In this document: piece by piece, positions 24,534 through 32,988 of the stretch
Layout of the letters: each line of letters starts with the position of its first letter
Position numbering within the stretch: the first letter of the stretch is position 1
Assembly: GCA_000751595.1 (NCBI GenBank)
Contig: CCMH01000053.1
Span: 1-50,927 of the forward strand
Length of the DNA: 50,927 nt
Source: Weeksella massiliensis
GTDB taxonomy: Bacteria > Bacteroidota > Bacteroidia > Flavobacteriales > Weeksellaceae
Direction: 5' to 3'
Position numbers and translations under genes: made by a program
The notes under the pieces: model-generated
Databases searched by the model: none
Seen by the model: the letters and a program-made list of their open reading frames with translations, nothing else
Told to the model about the DNA's origin: nothing

Positions 24534-25164
24534 AGAAAAAAAAGATAGTCTAGTAAGCGAAAAGACCGAAAATAGTTTACCAAAAAAGAAAGCAATCAAA
24601 GGAGATTTCTTTGTAGGAGTAGATGTTTTTACGCCAGCTTTGAGTTTGTTTTCCGACCGAAAAGAATTTCAGGCAATGCTACAATACCGATTATACAATG
24701 AGTGGTATGTGGTTGCAGAAGCCGGTTATGGAAAAAATGAGTATGATGAAAATGGTTGGCAATCGGAGGTAGATGGCGCTTTCGGAAAAATTGGATTCAA
24801 TTGGTTTTTGTCAGAAGATAAAGAGAACAGAAACAACGGCTTCTATACCGGACTTCGTTTTGCGTATGCCAATTATAACCAGACCTTCCATAAATACCCG
24901 GTGCGCGATGTAACAACGGGCGAAGTTGTCGATGTTGGTTCATTACCCAAAAAGAAGGTTGATGCCTATTGGGCAGAAATTGTTATTGGCGCTCGACTAG
25001 ATTTGGTAAAGAATTTGTATATGGACTTCTCGTTGCATCCTGCTTTTTATATTGGTGGGAAAAAAGACAACGGTTTCGAACCGAAAATCATTCCTGGTTA
25101 CGGACGAAATACCACAACAATGAATCTCCCAGTTTTTTGGGGAATAACCTATAAACTATTTTAG
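24448..25164 (+). CDS. DUF6048 family outer-membrane protein
   Basis: This 238-residue protein has a signal peptide (MIQQSICKLKLLFLSVSLITT, cleavage before QNPEE), a Lys/Glu-rich linker and a beta-barrel-like domain (FFVGVDVFTPALSLFS, YNEWYVVAEAGYGKNE, YMDFSLHPAFYIGGKKD) ending in a C-terminal Phe, as outer-membrane barrels do. It resembles DUF6048. The signal peptide lies wholly inside the 86-bp out-of-frame overlap with the DUF6452 gene; no later in-frame ATG would keep it. A barrel-lipoprotein partnership is inferred. Confidence 0.75.
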   Translation: MIQQSICKLKLLFLSVSLITTVLNAQNPEEKKDSLVSEKTENSLPKKKAIKGDFFVGVDVFTPALSLFSDRKEFQAMLQYRLYNEWYVVAEAGYGKNEYDENGWQSEVDGAFGKIGFNWFLSEDKENRNNGFYTGLRFAYANYNQTFHKYPVRDVTTGEVVDVGSLPKKKVDAYWAEIVIGARLDLVKNLYMDFSLHPAFYIGGKKDNGFEPKIIPGYGRNTTTMNLPVFWGITYKLF

Positions 25165-25166
25165 AT

Positions 25167-25664
25167 ATGAAAAAACTATTTATTCTCCCTCTTATTTTAT
25201 TGTTCAGTTTACAAGCTTGTAACAATGCAAAAGTTATGAAAGAAAAATATCCTATTCAAGAATTGGTGTACAATCCGGCCAACTTAGAAGGAACCGAAGC
25301 TGAAGGAATTGCCGATGCCAAAAGCGATTTCGCTAATGGAAATTATGTGAAAATATATATGGGAATGATGCGCGAGCCGATGATCAATCATCAGATGAAT
25401 TGGGCAAGAAGAATTCTCGAAAAAGATTACAATATCACAATGTTGTATGGAGATGATATAATGACGAGATATAAAGATGGTTATATTAAAACTATGGATC
25501 AATTGATGAAATTAAAGTTTAATGATAATCTTTATGATGAGGTGATGGAAAAAGCCAAAAAAGAGTTGGAGAAAGATTTCAATAAAAAATTCAATGAATA
25601 CAACGCGGCTCATCCTACCGAAAAAGTAAGCAAAGACGATTTTGTTTTTATGTATCAGATGTAA
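25167..25664 (+). CDS. Lipoprotein of unknown function
   Basis: This 165-residue lipoprotein has lipobox SLQAC (Cys18). The mature protein is helix-rich and charged, with a central NHQMNWARRILEKDYNI and a Lys/Glu-rich C-terminal helix (EVMEKAKKELEKDFNKK). I do not recognise a family. It follows the DUF6048 gene after 2 bp and probably closes the rlmD operon, so it may serve the same envelope assembly. Confidence 0.7.
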   Translation: MKKLFILPLILLFSLQACNNAKVMKEKYPIQELVYNPANLEGTEAEGIADAKSDFANGNYVKIYMGMMREPMINHQMNWARRILEKDYNITMLYGDDIMTRYKDGYIKTMDQLMKLKFNDNLYDEVMEKAKKELEKDFNKKFNEYNAAHPTEKVSKDDFVFMYQM

Positions 25665-25780
25665 TCTTTTTTTGGATTTGAGGAGGAAAAAGAAGATGTC
25701 GTTTTTCGATTAGTCGAAGAAATAAATCAGCTCTTTCGTTTGGATAATCCATAGAAGATTTTCATCTTTGCACCGCAAAT

Positions 25781-25854
25781 GGCCTCGTAGCTCAACTGTA
25801 TAGAGTACTGGATTTCGGCTCCAGCGGTTGGGGGTTAGAATCCCTCCGGGGTCA
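25781..25854 (+). tRNA. tRNA-Arg (anticodon UCG)
   Basis: A full cloverleaf is visible. Acceptor GGCCTCG (25781-25787) pairs with CGGGGTC (25847-25853) using two G-U pairs. The D stem is GCTC/GAGT. Anticodon stem CTGGA/TCCAG holds the loop TTTCGGC with anticodon TCG at 25815-25817. The T stem is GGGGG/CCCTC. The discriminator is A and no CCA is encoded. Arg identity element A20 is present (25800). The D loop has T at position 19 and the T loop has A at 56 (TTAGAAT) instead of G19 and C56. CATCTTTG at 25763-25770 may be its -7 box. Confidence 0.93.
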
Positions 25855-25860
25855 CAAAAA

Positions 25861-25889
25861 AAAAGCACTGTTTCTTGTTCAGTGCTTTT
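25861..25889. terminator. Terminator after tRNA-Arg
   Basis: AAAAGCACTG (25861-25870) and CAGTGCTTTT (25880-25889) form a perfect 10-bp stem with a 9-nt loop. A/T runs on both sides let it also end the convergent aldo/keto reductase gene. Confidence 0.85.
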
Positions 25890-25913
25890 TTGTTTATGCT
25901 AAGTTGTGTAAGT

Positions 25914-26756
25914 TTAGAAATCAACGGTATGAGGATCCAAACCAGAAAAACCAATCTCTGGTAACTGATTGATAATCTCGAAATCCTTCGCGCTCAACTC
26001 AAAATTATATACGTCAATATTTAGCTTGATATTCTGAGGCGTTTCTGATTTTGGTAAACAGATTATGCCACTTTGCAAAACAAATTTTATACACAATTGC
26101 CCAACATTCACATTGTATTTTTTTGCCATATCTTGTAGAACCGGATTATCCAAAACTCGACCACTTCCTAGCGGACTCCAAGCTTCTACCGCAATATCAT
26201 TTTTCTTGCAAAAATCAACCACTTCAGGTTGCAACCATCCCGGATGAAACTCGATTTGGTTCACTGCAGGTTTCACTTTGGTAGAAGCGAGCAAAGCCTC
26301 TAAGTGTTCGACCATGAAGTTACTAACGCCTATGGCACGCAAAGTTTTGTTTTCGTAAGCTTTGCTAAGTTCTTCCCATGTTTCAGCGTTTATTTTTGCC
26401 CAATCGTTCGGAAATTGTTTCGCATTGGCCGGCCAATGAATTAGATATAAATCGAGATAATCGACCTGTAATTTCTCCATCGAATCGTGCAAAGCTTGTT
26501 TCACTTTTTCAGGAGAACGATCGGTATTCCAAAGCTTTGTTGTCAAGAAAATTTCTTTTCTCGGCAATCCGAAATCGTACAAAGCGCGCCCAATACTTTT
26601 CTCATTTCCGTATGCAGCCGCTGTATCTATATGTCGGTAACCTGCTTCTAGAGCGGTAATGACCGAACGATATGCTTTTTCGCCTTCTTCTATTTGCCAA
26701 GTTCCGAAACCAATGCTCGGAATCTCAACACCATTATTTAAAGTAAATTTCTTCAT
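25914..26756 (-). CDS. Aldo/keto reductase
   Basis: This 280-residue NADPH-dependent (alpha/beta)8 oxidoreductase has all four catalytic positions: Asp and Tyr in HIDTAAAYGNE, Lys in FLTTKLWN and His in YLIHWP. NADPH-binding signals include IGVSNF, VNQIEFHPGW and the C-terminal LPKSETPQNIKLN. It is closest in style to the 2,5-diketo-D-gluconic acid reductase (DkgA)/YvgN group, which reduce methylglyoxal and other aldehydes. The substrate cannot be told. It is a single-gene unit; TATCTTTA on the minus strand upstream is a weak -7 candidate. Confidence 0.93.
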   Translation of the reverse strand: MKKFTLNNGVEIPSIGFGTWQIEEGEKAYRSVITALEAGYRHIDTAAAYGNEKSIGRALYDFGLPRKEIFLTTKLWNTDRSPEKVKQALHDSMEKLQVDYLDLYLIHWPANAKQFPNDWAKINAETWEELSKAYENKTLRAIGVSNFMVEHLEALLASTKVKPAVNQIEFHPGWLQPEVVDFCKKNDIAVEAWSPLGSGRVLDNPVLQDMAKKYNVNVGQLCIKFVLQSGIICLPKSETPQNIKLNIDVYNFELSAKDFEIINQLPEIGFSGLDPHTVDF

Positions 26757-26912
26757 GATAAAAAATATTTTTATGTCATCTAAAGATACAATTTTCAGAC
26801 CGAAAAACTCTTGTTTTCGAGCAGTGTTTTGGTAGGATGATTCATAGGTTACGGATAGGAAATAAGAAAATGTTGTATCTTTCTAGCTCAATTATTTTAT
26901 AAAATCATAACC

Positions 26913-27338
26913 ATGAAAGTTCAATTAGCAAGAGTAAACCAAGCGTATCATTTCGAAGCCACAGCAAAATCATCTGATGTAAAAGTCCATATCGATGGTC
27001 CAGAAAGTATTGGTGGCGAAGGGAAAGGTGTTCGCCCGATGGAGTTGGTTCTTATCGCTTTGGGGAGTTGTAGTGTTTTCGATTTAGGGGAAATATTAAA
27101 AAAACAACGACAAGAAATTACCGATATTCAAGTAGAAGTAGAAGGGAAAAGACGCGAAGAAATTCCACAAGTTTTTACCAATATCCATATTGTTTTTCAT
27201 CTTACCGGAAAAAATATCGATGAAAAACGCGCAAGAAAAGCTGCTCAATTAGCGGTGAAAAAATATTGTAGCGTACACGATATGTTAGCAGCCGGAGGAG
27301 TAGACATTACCTACGAAGTGAATTTCATAGAAGCATAA
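26913..27338 (+). CDS. OsmC family protein
   Basis: This 141-residue protein of the OsmC/Ohr superfamily has the two characteristic cysteines Cys53 (ALGSCSVFDL) and Cys119 (KKYCSVHDML) and the RPMELVLIAL helix. OsmC-type enzymes reduce organic hydroperoxides by thiol chemistry. This YhfA-like branch is less well characterised. It is cytoplasmic, with no signal peptide. A GGTAGGAT word (26831-26838) lies upstream, and TATCTTTC near 26875 is a weak -7 box. Confidence 0.88.
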   Translation: MKVQLARVNQAYHFEATAKSSDVKVHIDGPESIGGEGKGVRPMELVLIALGSCSVFDLGEILKKQRQEITDIQVEVEGKRREEIPQVFTNIHIVFHLTGKNIDEKRARKAAQLAVKKYCSVHDMLAAGGVDITYEVNFIEA

Positions 27339-27395
27339 TCATAGAAAATTAACACATTATAACAAATACTTTTTTATGATGTGTTAATTTGTTTT

Positions 27396-27403
27396 TACCT
27401 TTG
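27396..27403 (+). promoter_or_regulatory. -7 box directly before the HYC_CC_PP gene
   Basis: TACCTTTG is followed by 4 nt (cagc) and then the GTG at 27408, the same geometry as at rlmD. It supports GTG 27408 as a leaderless start. Confidence 0.65.
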
Positions 27404-27407
27404 CAGC

Positions 27408-27827
27408 GTGATAAGTAAAAGTTATATAGTGTTTTTGTTATCGGTTTTGATGTTTTTATCCAATACCGGTATTGCATTATCTATGCATCTTTGTCATGGG
27501 GTTGCCGAAAGTATTTCGATCAATCATCTCAACAATCATCATTGTCAGCAAGATGAGGTAGCCAATAGTTGTTGCCCGAATCCGGATGATGAAGAGGACG
27601 AAGCTTGCTGTACAGAAGTTGCTTTGCAACAAAAAATGATCGATAAACAATCGGTTGATATTCTGAAAGTTTCGTTTGTTTCTACCTTTTTATCAAATAA
27701 AAATACCGATTTATGGTGGTATGAGTTTGTAGGATTTTCTACTTTTTTTGCGCCAGAAACGCAAAAAATACATACAAATTCGCCTCCGATATATCTTACT
27801 CATCAACAGTTTATTTTCTACGCCTGA
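27408..27827 (+). CDS. HYC_CC_PP family protein
   Basis: From GTG 27408 this is a 139-residue secreted or membrane protein. A signal-like helix (SYIVFLLSVLMFLS) leads into MHLCHG (Cys29), then HHC, SCC (Cys55-56), ACC (Cys67-68) and a C-terminal PPIYL, the arrangement that names the HYC_CC_PP family (the first motif reads HLC here). The family accompanies copper and heavy-metal genes in Bacteroidota; function unknown. The start is chosen from the promoter spacing. The frame is open upstream from a TTG at 27381, which lies before the -7 box. Here it precedes a TonB receptor and an HMA protein. Confidence 0.8.
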   Translation: MISKSYIVFLLSVLMFLSNTGIALSMHLCHGVAESISINHLNNHHCQQDEVANSCCPNPDDEEDEACCTEVALQQKMIDKQSVDILKVSFVSTFLSNKNTDLWWYEFVGFSTFFAPETQKIHTNSPPIYLTHQQFIFYA

Positions 27828-27907
27828 TTTTTGTTAATCTGTTAATTTTCAATTGTTTGCAAATAACAATTGTCGCTAATTCGATTAATTAAATCAAAAA
27901 ATCTAAA

Positions 27908-30157
27908 ATGAAAAAAATTATAAGCCCACTTTTTCTTTTGGTGGGATGCAGTCTGTATGCGCAAGAAATGTATACAGGTAAAATTGTTGATGAACAAAAA
28001 CAGCCGCTTGTTGGTGCTGAAGTTTTTTGGGAAGGAAACACCGAAAGTACTATAACCGATGAAGAAGGAAATTTTTCTATCCCGATAGAATCTGGTAAAA
28101 AAATAGGTGTCTTTTATGAGAATGAAGAACAATTATTTTCTCTTCCATCGGATTCTTCTACTACGATTACATTCAAATCACAACTTTTTTCTACCGATAT
28201 CAATCAACTGAAAGAAGTCACTATTACCGATCGTCGTCCAAGTTTACGAAAAGTAAATTCGCCTTTCAATGCGATGCAAATGACCGGAAAAGAGTTGCTG
28301 AAAGCTGCTTGTTGTAATTTGGCCGAATCTTTCGAAACCAATCCGTCAATCGATGTTAATTTTTCGGATGCGGTAACCGGAAATAAGCAAATAAAAATGT
28401 TGGGGTTAACTTCTCCTTATATCCTTATTGCAGAAGAAAATATTCCGAGTGTACGAGGGGCTTCTCAGGCTTATGGGTTGAGTTTTACTCCCGGAACTTG
28501 GGTAGAAAATATTCTCATTACCAAAGGAATGGGACCGGTAATTAATGGCTACGAAAGTATTTCTGGACAAATCAATACCGAGCTGATTAAACCCAATAAC
28601 GATATTCCTTTTTTCCTGAATCTCTACGGATCTACGGATGCTCGTGTAGAAACTAATGCACATTACAATCATCGTTTCAATGACAAATGGAGCTCTTCTT
28701 TGTTCTTGCATGGGAATTCTCGTTTGGTGAAAAACGACCACAATCACGATGGTTTTTTAGACAATCCGTTGGGTGAACAAATCAATGTGATGAATCGTTG
28801 GCAATACCAAAATACCGAAAAAGGTTGGGTAGGATTTGCCACCGCGCGGTATATGAAAGATGATAAATGGGGCGGAGAAAAAGATTTCAAACCCAGTTTA
28901 CATTCTTTGCAGAAAGATGTTTGGGGTTATCAAATCAAAACCGAACGATTGGATCTGAATGCAAAAGTTGGATATGTTTTTCCAGAAATGCCTTTTCAAT
29001 CGATGGGCTTACAACTTGCTTATTCGGATCATGACCAGAACAGTTATTTCGGAAATAGATGGTACGATATTGATCAGAAAAGTTTTTACGCCAATTATAT
29101 TTTCCAATCGATTATCAATAATACCAAAAACAAATTCTCGCTCGGTAGTAGTTTCACCTGGGATCAATACCGTGAAAATTTAGCCTTGTCGGATGCTACA
29201 AAAGAACATCGAATCGATAACTCTGCAGGAATTTTTGCCGAGTATCATTACGATAATTTAACCAATTTTAGCCTAATTGCCGGTGGACGAATAGATTACC
29301 ACAACCGAATGGGCGTTTTTGCTACGCCGCGTTTGCATTTGCGCTATAACCCTTGGAAAGATACTACGATCAAGGCTTCGGTAGGAAGAGGAAAAAGATT
29401 GGCTAATATTTATGCCGAAAATCAAAATTTGATGTCGAGTAATCGGACGTTTATGATCGCGACCGAACATGGGAGTTTTGAAGATTTGAATCCAGAAATT
29501 GCTTGGAATTTTGGCGGAAGTATCGCACAGAAGTTTCGACTTTTCAACCGAAATGCAGATCTGAGTGTTGATTTTTATCGAACCGCTTTCGAAAACCAAA
29601 TCGTGACCGATATCGACTATTCATCGCATCAAGTTCTTTTTTATAATTTAAACGGTAAATCTTTTGCCAACAGCATGCAAGTCGATTTCAATTTTCAACC
29701 AATTAATCATTTACAGTTGAGAACATCCTACAAATATTATGATATACAAACCGATTATCTTTCGGGTAGGATGAACCAAGCTTTGCAAGCGAAAAACAGG
29801 TTTTTTGCCAATGCCGAATTTACCACGCACGAAGCAGAAAATGGCGCGCATTGGCGATTCGATCTCACCTATAATTGGTTCAGCAAACAACGATTGCCTT
29901 CTTCGCAAGACAATGCAATTAATAATCAATGGGCGGCGTTCTCTAATCCATATTCGACACTCAATGCGCAAATTACGCGTGTGTTTTCTAAAACATTCGA
30001 AGTGTATGTCGGTGGAGAAAATTTAACAGATTATCAACAAAAAAGAGTAATTTACGGTGGCGATAATCCATTTGGTCAAGACTTTGATTCTTCGATGGTA
30101 TATGCGCCGATTTTTGGTAGGATGATTTACGCAGGTTTGCGATTCAAGGTTTTATAA
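27908..30157 (+). CDS. TonB-dependent receptor, probably metal-related
   Basis: This 749-residue outer-membrane receptor has a signal peptide (to SLYAQ), a carboxypeptidase-like beta-sandwich (about 21-90: GKIVDEQKQPLVGAEVFWEG ... TDEEGNFSIPI), a plug (KLLGL-like QIKMLGLTSPYILIAE ... SGQINTELIKP) and a 22-strand barrel ending in a short C-terminal strand. The plug starts with AACCNLAESFETNPS, a CC pair (Cys135-136) seen in receptors of copper clusters. It is flanked by HYC_CC_PP and HMA genes, so copper or another soft metal chelate is the likely ligand (inference). Energy would come from TonB, encoded nearby at 31873-32814. Confidence 0.9.
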   Translation: MKKIISPLFLLVGCSLYAQEMYTGKIVDEQKQPLVGAEVFWEGNTESTITDEEGNFSIPIESGKKIGVFYENEEQLFSLPSDSSTTITFKSQLFSTDINQLKEVTITDRRPSLRKVNSPFNAMQMTGKELLKAACCNLAESFETNPSIDVNFSDAVTGNKQIKMLGLTSPYILIAEENIPSVRGASQAYGLSFTPGTWVENILITKGMGPVINGYESISGQINTELIKPNNDIPFFLNLYGSTDARVETNAHYNHRFNDKWSSSLFLHGNSRLVKNDHNHDGFLDNPLGEQINVMNRWQYQNTEKGWVGFATARYMKDDKWGGEKDFKPSLHSLQKDVWGYQIKTERLDLNAKVGYVFPEMPFQSMGLQLAYSDHDQNSYFGNRWYDIDQKSFYANYIFQSIINNTKNKFSLGSSFTWDQYRENLALSDATKEHRIDNSAGIFAEYHYDNLTNFSLIAGGRIDYHNRMGVFATPRLHLRYNPWKDTTIKASVGRGKRLANIYAENQNLMSSNRTFMIATEHGSFEDLNPEIAWNFGGSIAQKFRLFNRNADLSVDFYRTAFENQIVTDIDYSSHQVLFYNLNGKSFANSMQVDFNFQPINHLQLRTSYKYYDIQTDYLSGRMNQALQAKNRFFANAEFTTHEAENGAHWRFDLTYNWFSKQRLPSSQDNAINNQWAAFSNPYSTLNAQITRVFSKTFEVYVGGENLTDYQQKRVIYGGDNPFGQDFDSSMVYAPIFGRMIYAGLRFKVL

Positions 30158-30191
30158 AAATGACTAATTAACAATGTAATCTATAATAACA

Positions 30192-30548
30192 ATGAAAAAA
30201 GTATTATCAATCTTCCTTTTTTTTGGATTGTTCTTCGCGGTTCAAGCGCAAAACAAAAGAAATAAAAATGCTAAACACGAAGTTTTGGTAGAAGGAGTTT
30301 GCGGAATGTGCAAACAGCGAATAGAAAAAGCAGCGTACGGCGTGAAAGGTGTAAAAATGGCAACATGGGATCCGGCAACCAAAGAGTTGTCTCTCATCCT
30401 AAACGAGCGTATCACCGATTTGGGCAAAGTAGAGCATGCAATTGCTGCAGTTGGGCACGATACCGAACATGTGAAAGCGGATGATCAAGTCTATCACTCG
30501 ATCGATAGTTGTTGTCAGTACAGAGATCCAGATTTAGAAGCACATTAA
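30192..30548 (+). CDS. Periplasmic heavy-metal-associated (HMA) domain protein
   Basis: This 118-residue protein has a signal peptide (to VQAQ) and one ferredoxin-like HMA domain. The metal motif GVCGMCKQRIE gives Cys37 and Cys40, and the usual betaalphabeta-betaalphabeta pattern runs to HAIAAVGHDTEHVKAD. A second Cys pair lies in IDSCCQYRD. It is a likely periplasmic copper or soft-metal binder that works with the receptor 34 bp upstream. It closes the cluster before a terminator. Confidence 0.92.
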   Translation: MKKVLSIFLFFGLFFAVQAQNKRNKNAKHEVLVEGVCGMCKQRIEKAAYGVKGVKMATWDPATKELSLILNERITDLGKVEHAIAAVGHDTEHVKADDQVYHSIDSCCQYRDPDLEAH

Positions 30549-30563
30549 AATTCTATTTCCAAT

Positions 30564-30598
30564 AAAAAAACCTTTCGATGGAATCGAAAGGTTTTTTT
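30564..30598. terminator. Bidirectional terminator after the HMA gene
   Basis: AAAAAAACCTTTCGAT (30564-30579) pairs perfectly with 30583-30598 around a GGA loop. The genes on both sides converge on it. Confidence 0.9.
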
Positions 30599-30632
30599 TA
30601 TGATTCAAATTTATACTAAAAATCATTCGTAT

Positions 30633-31568
30633 TTATAAGGCATTTGATTGTATCCGAACTTCTCTTTTGTATAAGAAATAAGGTTGCATTTCTTCTTTTT
30701 TCACAATTAGTTGCCCTTGTTGAGAACCGGCAAATCGAGTGAAACCTGAACCGATACCAAAGCCAACTTCATTTTTTAGGATATAAACCAATCGAATAAA
30801 AGGATAACTACCATTGCGTAGATTCTCTAAATTCGGACGAACCACTTTATTTTGATCATTTACAATGGACAAAACTTTTACTTTTTTTAGATATTCTTGC
30901 ACTTTTTTATTGTCTTGATCACTCAAAACATTCAACCCAATAATGCCAATCGCTTTTGGACTTTTCTCTAAGAAAGCCAACATTTGATCAAAATCTTCAA
31001 TCGAATTGACCTTTTTATTTTTCGGAACGCGAACGCCTAATTTGTCATTAATGGTATTGAAATTAGAAGAATTTGCACGATCGAAAACATATTGCGTACC
31101 ATCTGCATACAATTCTTTTTTCAGTTGCTCGGTACTAATCGAGTCAATCGGATTTTGGATATTTGTAATCAGAACCGTTGCATCCATCGCTACGGCAGAA
31201 GGAACATATTTGGTGGTCGTTTTTTGGTACAAATAATTTTGTTGTGGTTGATCCAATTCTTTTCCTACAATCGCAATCGGATATTCGCCTTCTGAAAAGT
31301 TTTTTAAAGCCAAATCTTCTATTTGATAATCAACCTTGATTTTTACTTTCGGATAATCATTTGTGTAGGTAGCCACCCAAGCTTCTACCAAATTTTTATA
31401 AGTAGGATCTGCGACAAACGTGATTTCTCCAAAGGTATGTCGAGCTTTTTCTAGTCCGCTTTTTTCTTCTTTCGCTGGTTCTTTTGGTTGCAAATCTTTT
31501 TCTTTTTTGCACTGAGTGAGCAAAGTGAAACTCGCCAAAACCAAAAAGAGATAATGAATTTTTTTCAT
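30633..31568 (-). CDS. PstS-like substrate-binding lipoprotein
   Basis: This 311-residue lipoprotein has lipobox LLTQC (Cys20), a Lys/Glu-rich linker and a periplasmic-binding-protein fold of the phosphate-binding type (GEITFVADPTYKNLVEAWV, FVFDRANSSN-like YVFDRANSSNFNTI, KSPKAIGIIGLNVLSD). The SGT loop that grips phosphate in true PstS is not evident. No pst transporter genes are nearby. The gene follows tonB and a small membrane gene, a trio I have seen in flavobacteria. The ligand is unknown, and the protein may act in envelope signalling rather than ABC import. Confidence 0.8.
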   Translation of the reverse strand: MKKIHYLFLVLASFTLLTQCKKEKDLQPKEPAKEEKSGLEKARHTFGEITFVADPTYKNLVEAWVATYTNDYPKVKIKVDYQIEDLALKNFSEGEYPIAIVGKELDQPQQNYLYQKTTTKYVPSAVAMDATVLITNIQNPIDSISTEQLKKELYADGTQYVFDRANSSNFNTINDKLGVRVPKNKKVNSIEDFDQMLAFLEKSPKAIGIIGLNVLSDQDNKKVQEYLKKVKVLSIVNDQNKVVRPNLENLRNGSYPFIRLVYILKNEVGFGIGSGFTRFAGSQQGQLIVKKEEMQPYFLYKREVRIQSNAL

Positions 31569-31570
31569 GA

Positions 31571-31759
31571 TTAGTTGTCTTCTCGGTAGGCTCGATAAGC
31601 GCGGTAAACTCTAAAAAGTCCATACACAATGAATAATGATCCCAACAAAAGGGTTTGTGTTTTTTCTAAGAAAATAATGAAAAAATGAGTTTTCAACACA
31701 AAACCTCCAATCAGGGCGTAGCCTAAACCTATTAAACCGTAAAAAATTTGTTTGTTCAT
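31571..31759 (-). CDS. Small two-helix membrane protein
   Basis: This 62-residue protein has two hydrophobic helices (about 5-27 and 34-53) and a short basic tail, VYRAYRAYRED, containing a direct YRA repeat. It lies between tonB and the PstS-like gene, with 2 bp to the latter. No family is recognised. It is small but well placed in the operon and compositionally sensible, so I take it as real. Confidence 0.65.
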   Translation of the reverse strand: MNKQIFYGLIGLGYALIGGFVLKTHFFIIFLEKTQTLLLGSLFIVYGLFRVYRAYRAYREDN

Positions 31760-31814
31760 AATAGAAAACGAAGATACAACTTCTAGTGTAAAAATAAATT
31801 TTCACACCAAAAAG

Positions 31815-31856
31815 AAAACATAAAAATAAAACGTTAGGCTTTAATTTTTATGTTTT
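31815..31856 (-). terminator. AT-rich hairpin after tonB
   Basis: AAAACATAAAAAT (31815-31827) and ATTTTTATGTTTT (31844-31856) pair perfectly around a 16-nt loop in the gap after the tonB stop. It may attenuate or end the tonB transcript before the two smaller genes. Confidence 0.5.
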
Positions 31857-31872
31857 CTGAAGGATGCAATTT

Positions 31873-32814
31873 TTATTGAAGGTTAAATTTTACGGGGATA
31901 GAAAAAATCAAATCTGCTTTTTCTCCATTGGTTGTTTCGGCTGCAATAATTTTTTTGCCTTTTTGTTGTAAACGACGATTGATGGTAGTCAGTGCTTTTT
32001 CAGATGCTTTTGCCAAACGATTATCGCTTCCGTTGATTGGGACAATTTGTGTAATTTCTCCATTTGTATTCACGATAAATTGCATTTTAGCCACGGCAGA
32101 CGTAAGATTGTCACGTTCAGCTTCTGCACTAAAATCAATCAACTCGTTGCTCAAATCTTGTGACAATCGTTGGCTCATACATTTTGTGAGTGCATCATTT
32201 CCTTGACTTTTTACTTTTTCACAACCCGGATAAATGGCCATAACTTTCGCTTGCCTCGCATTTATTTTTTCGGGTGTTGTCGGCTTTTTAGACTCACTAA
32301 TAGTGTTATTTACAACTGCTACTTGCGCACCGGTATAAGTTTCATTTCCGTTTTCGTTGACTTTTCCTCCGCCAACTTGTCCATCACTATCAATTTTTCC
32401 TTCCCTATTTTCAAAACTCAAATCATGTTTATCTAATTCCTGCACGTTTCGTACCGTTGCTTCTTTCTCTACCGTTTTTTTAGGTTCTGGTAGGATATGT
32501 TTCGCTTGCTTGGTATCTTTTTGTTTCATCGACGGAGCAACTTCCTCAATTTTGGGTTCCACGATTTTGGGTTTATGCTCAGCTAAATTCACAATAGTTA
32601 CCGTAACTGCATTCTCATCAATTGCCGAAGTTGAACTCGTTTTATTTTGGAGAAAATAAATTGCGCTGGCAAAAACAACTAAAATACTGCTGCCAATCAA
32701 AAGTGCTTTGAGCAATGTTGATTTTCCACTGTTGCGTAAATCATACGCGCCGTATGCTTTGTTTCTATTTTCGAAAAGCATTTCTTCTAAAGTAGGATAC
32801 GATTGTTTATTCAT
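31873..32814 (-). CDS. Energy transducer TonB
   Basis: This 313-residue TonB-family protein starts with the Bacteroidota-specific cytoplasmic motif NRNKAYGAYDLRNSG (16-30), then one membrane helix (33-55) and a Pro/Lys/Glu-rich periplasmic linker. The C-terminal TonB domain runs from about 195 (PGCEKVKSQGNDALTKC) through MQFIVNTNGEITQIV to the final IPVKFNLQ. It couples the proton motive force to TonB-dependent receptors. No exbB/exbD lie here. It heads a minus-strand operon that converges on the receptor cluster. Confidence 0.92.
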   Translation of the reverse strand: MNKQSYPTLEEMLFENRNKAYGAYDLRNSGKSTLLKALLIGSSILVVFASAIYFLQNKTSSTSAIDENAVTVTIVNLAEHKPKIVEPKIEEVAPSMKQKDTKQAKHILPEPKKTVEKEATVRNVQELDKHDLSFENREGKIDSDGQVGGGKVNENGNETYTGAQVAVVNNTISESKKPTTPEKINARQAKVMAIYPGCEKVKSQGNDALTKCMSQRLSQDLSNELIDFSAEAERDNLTSAVAKMQFIVNTNGEITQIVPINGSDNRLAKASEKALTTINRRLQQKGKKIIAAETTNGEKADLIFSIPVKFNLQ

Positions 32815-32958
32815 CTTATCAAGTTTTTATAGGTTAAACATTGTGTGCTTTTAGAGTAGATGATGATTTGGATGAAAAGGTTGGTTGGGATAGAAAAAAA
32901 ATAAACTTGAACCATTATTTATCCTACGGAGCTTTTTTTGGGTCTAAGGAAGATTGCT

Positions 32959-32966
32959 TAACTTTG
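32959..32966 (+). promoter_or_regulatory. -7 box of trpS
   Basis: TAACTTTG matches TAnnTTTG, 22 bp before the ATG at 32989. Confidence 0.6.
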
Positions 32967-32988
32967 TCGCTTTAAAAAACATAGAAAA

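Noticed and set aside
31611-31805. 64-residue minus-strand frame overlapping the two-helix membrane protein
   Set aside because: It is an out-of-frame shadow of the better-placed 62-residue gene and has no clear start context.
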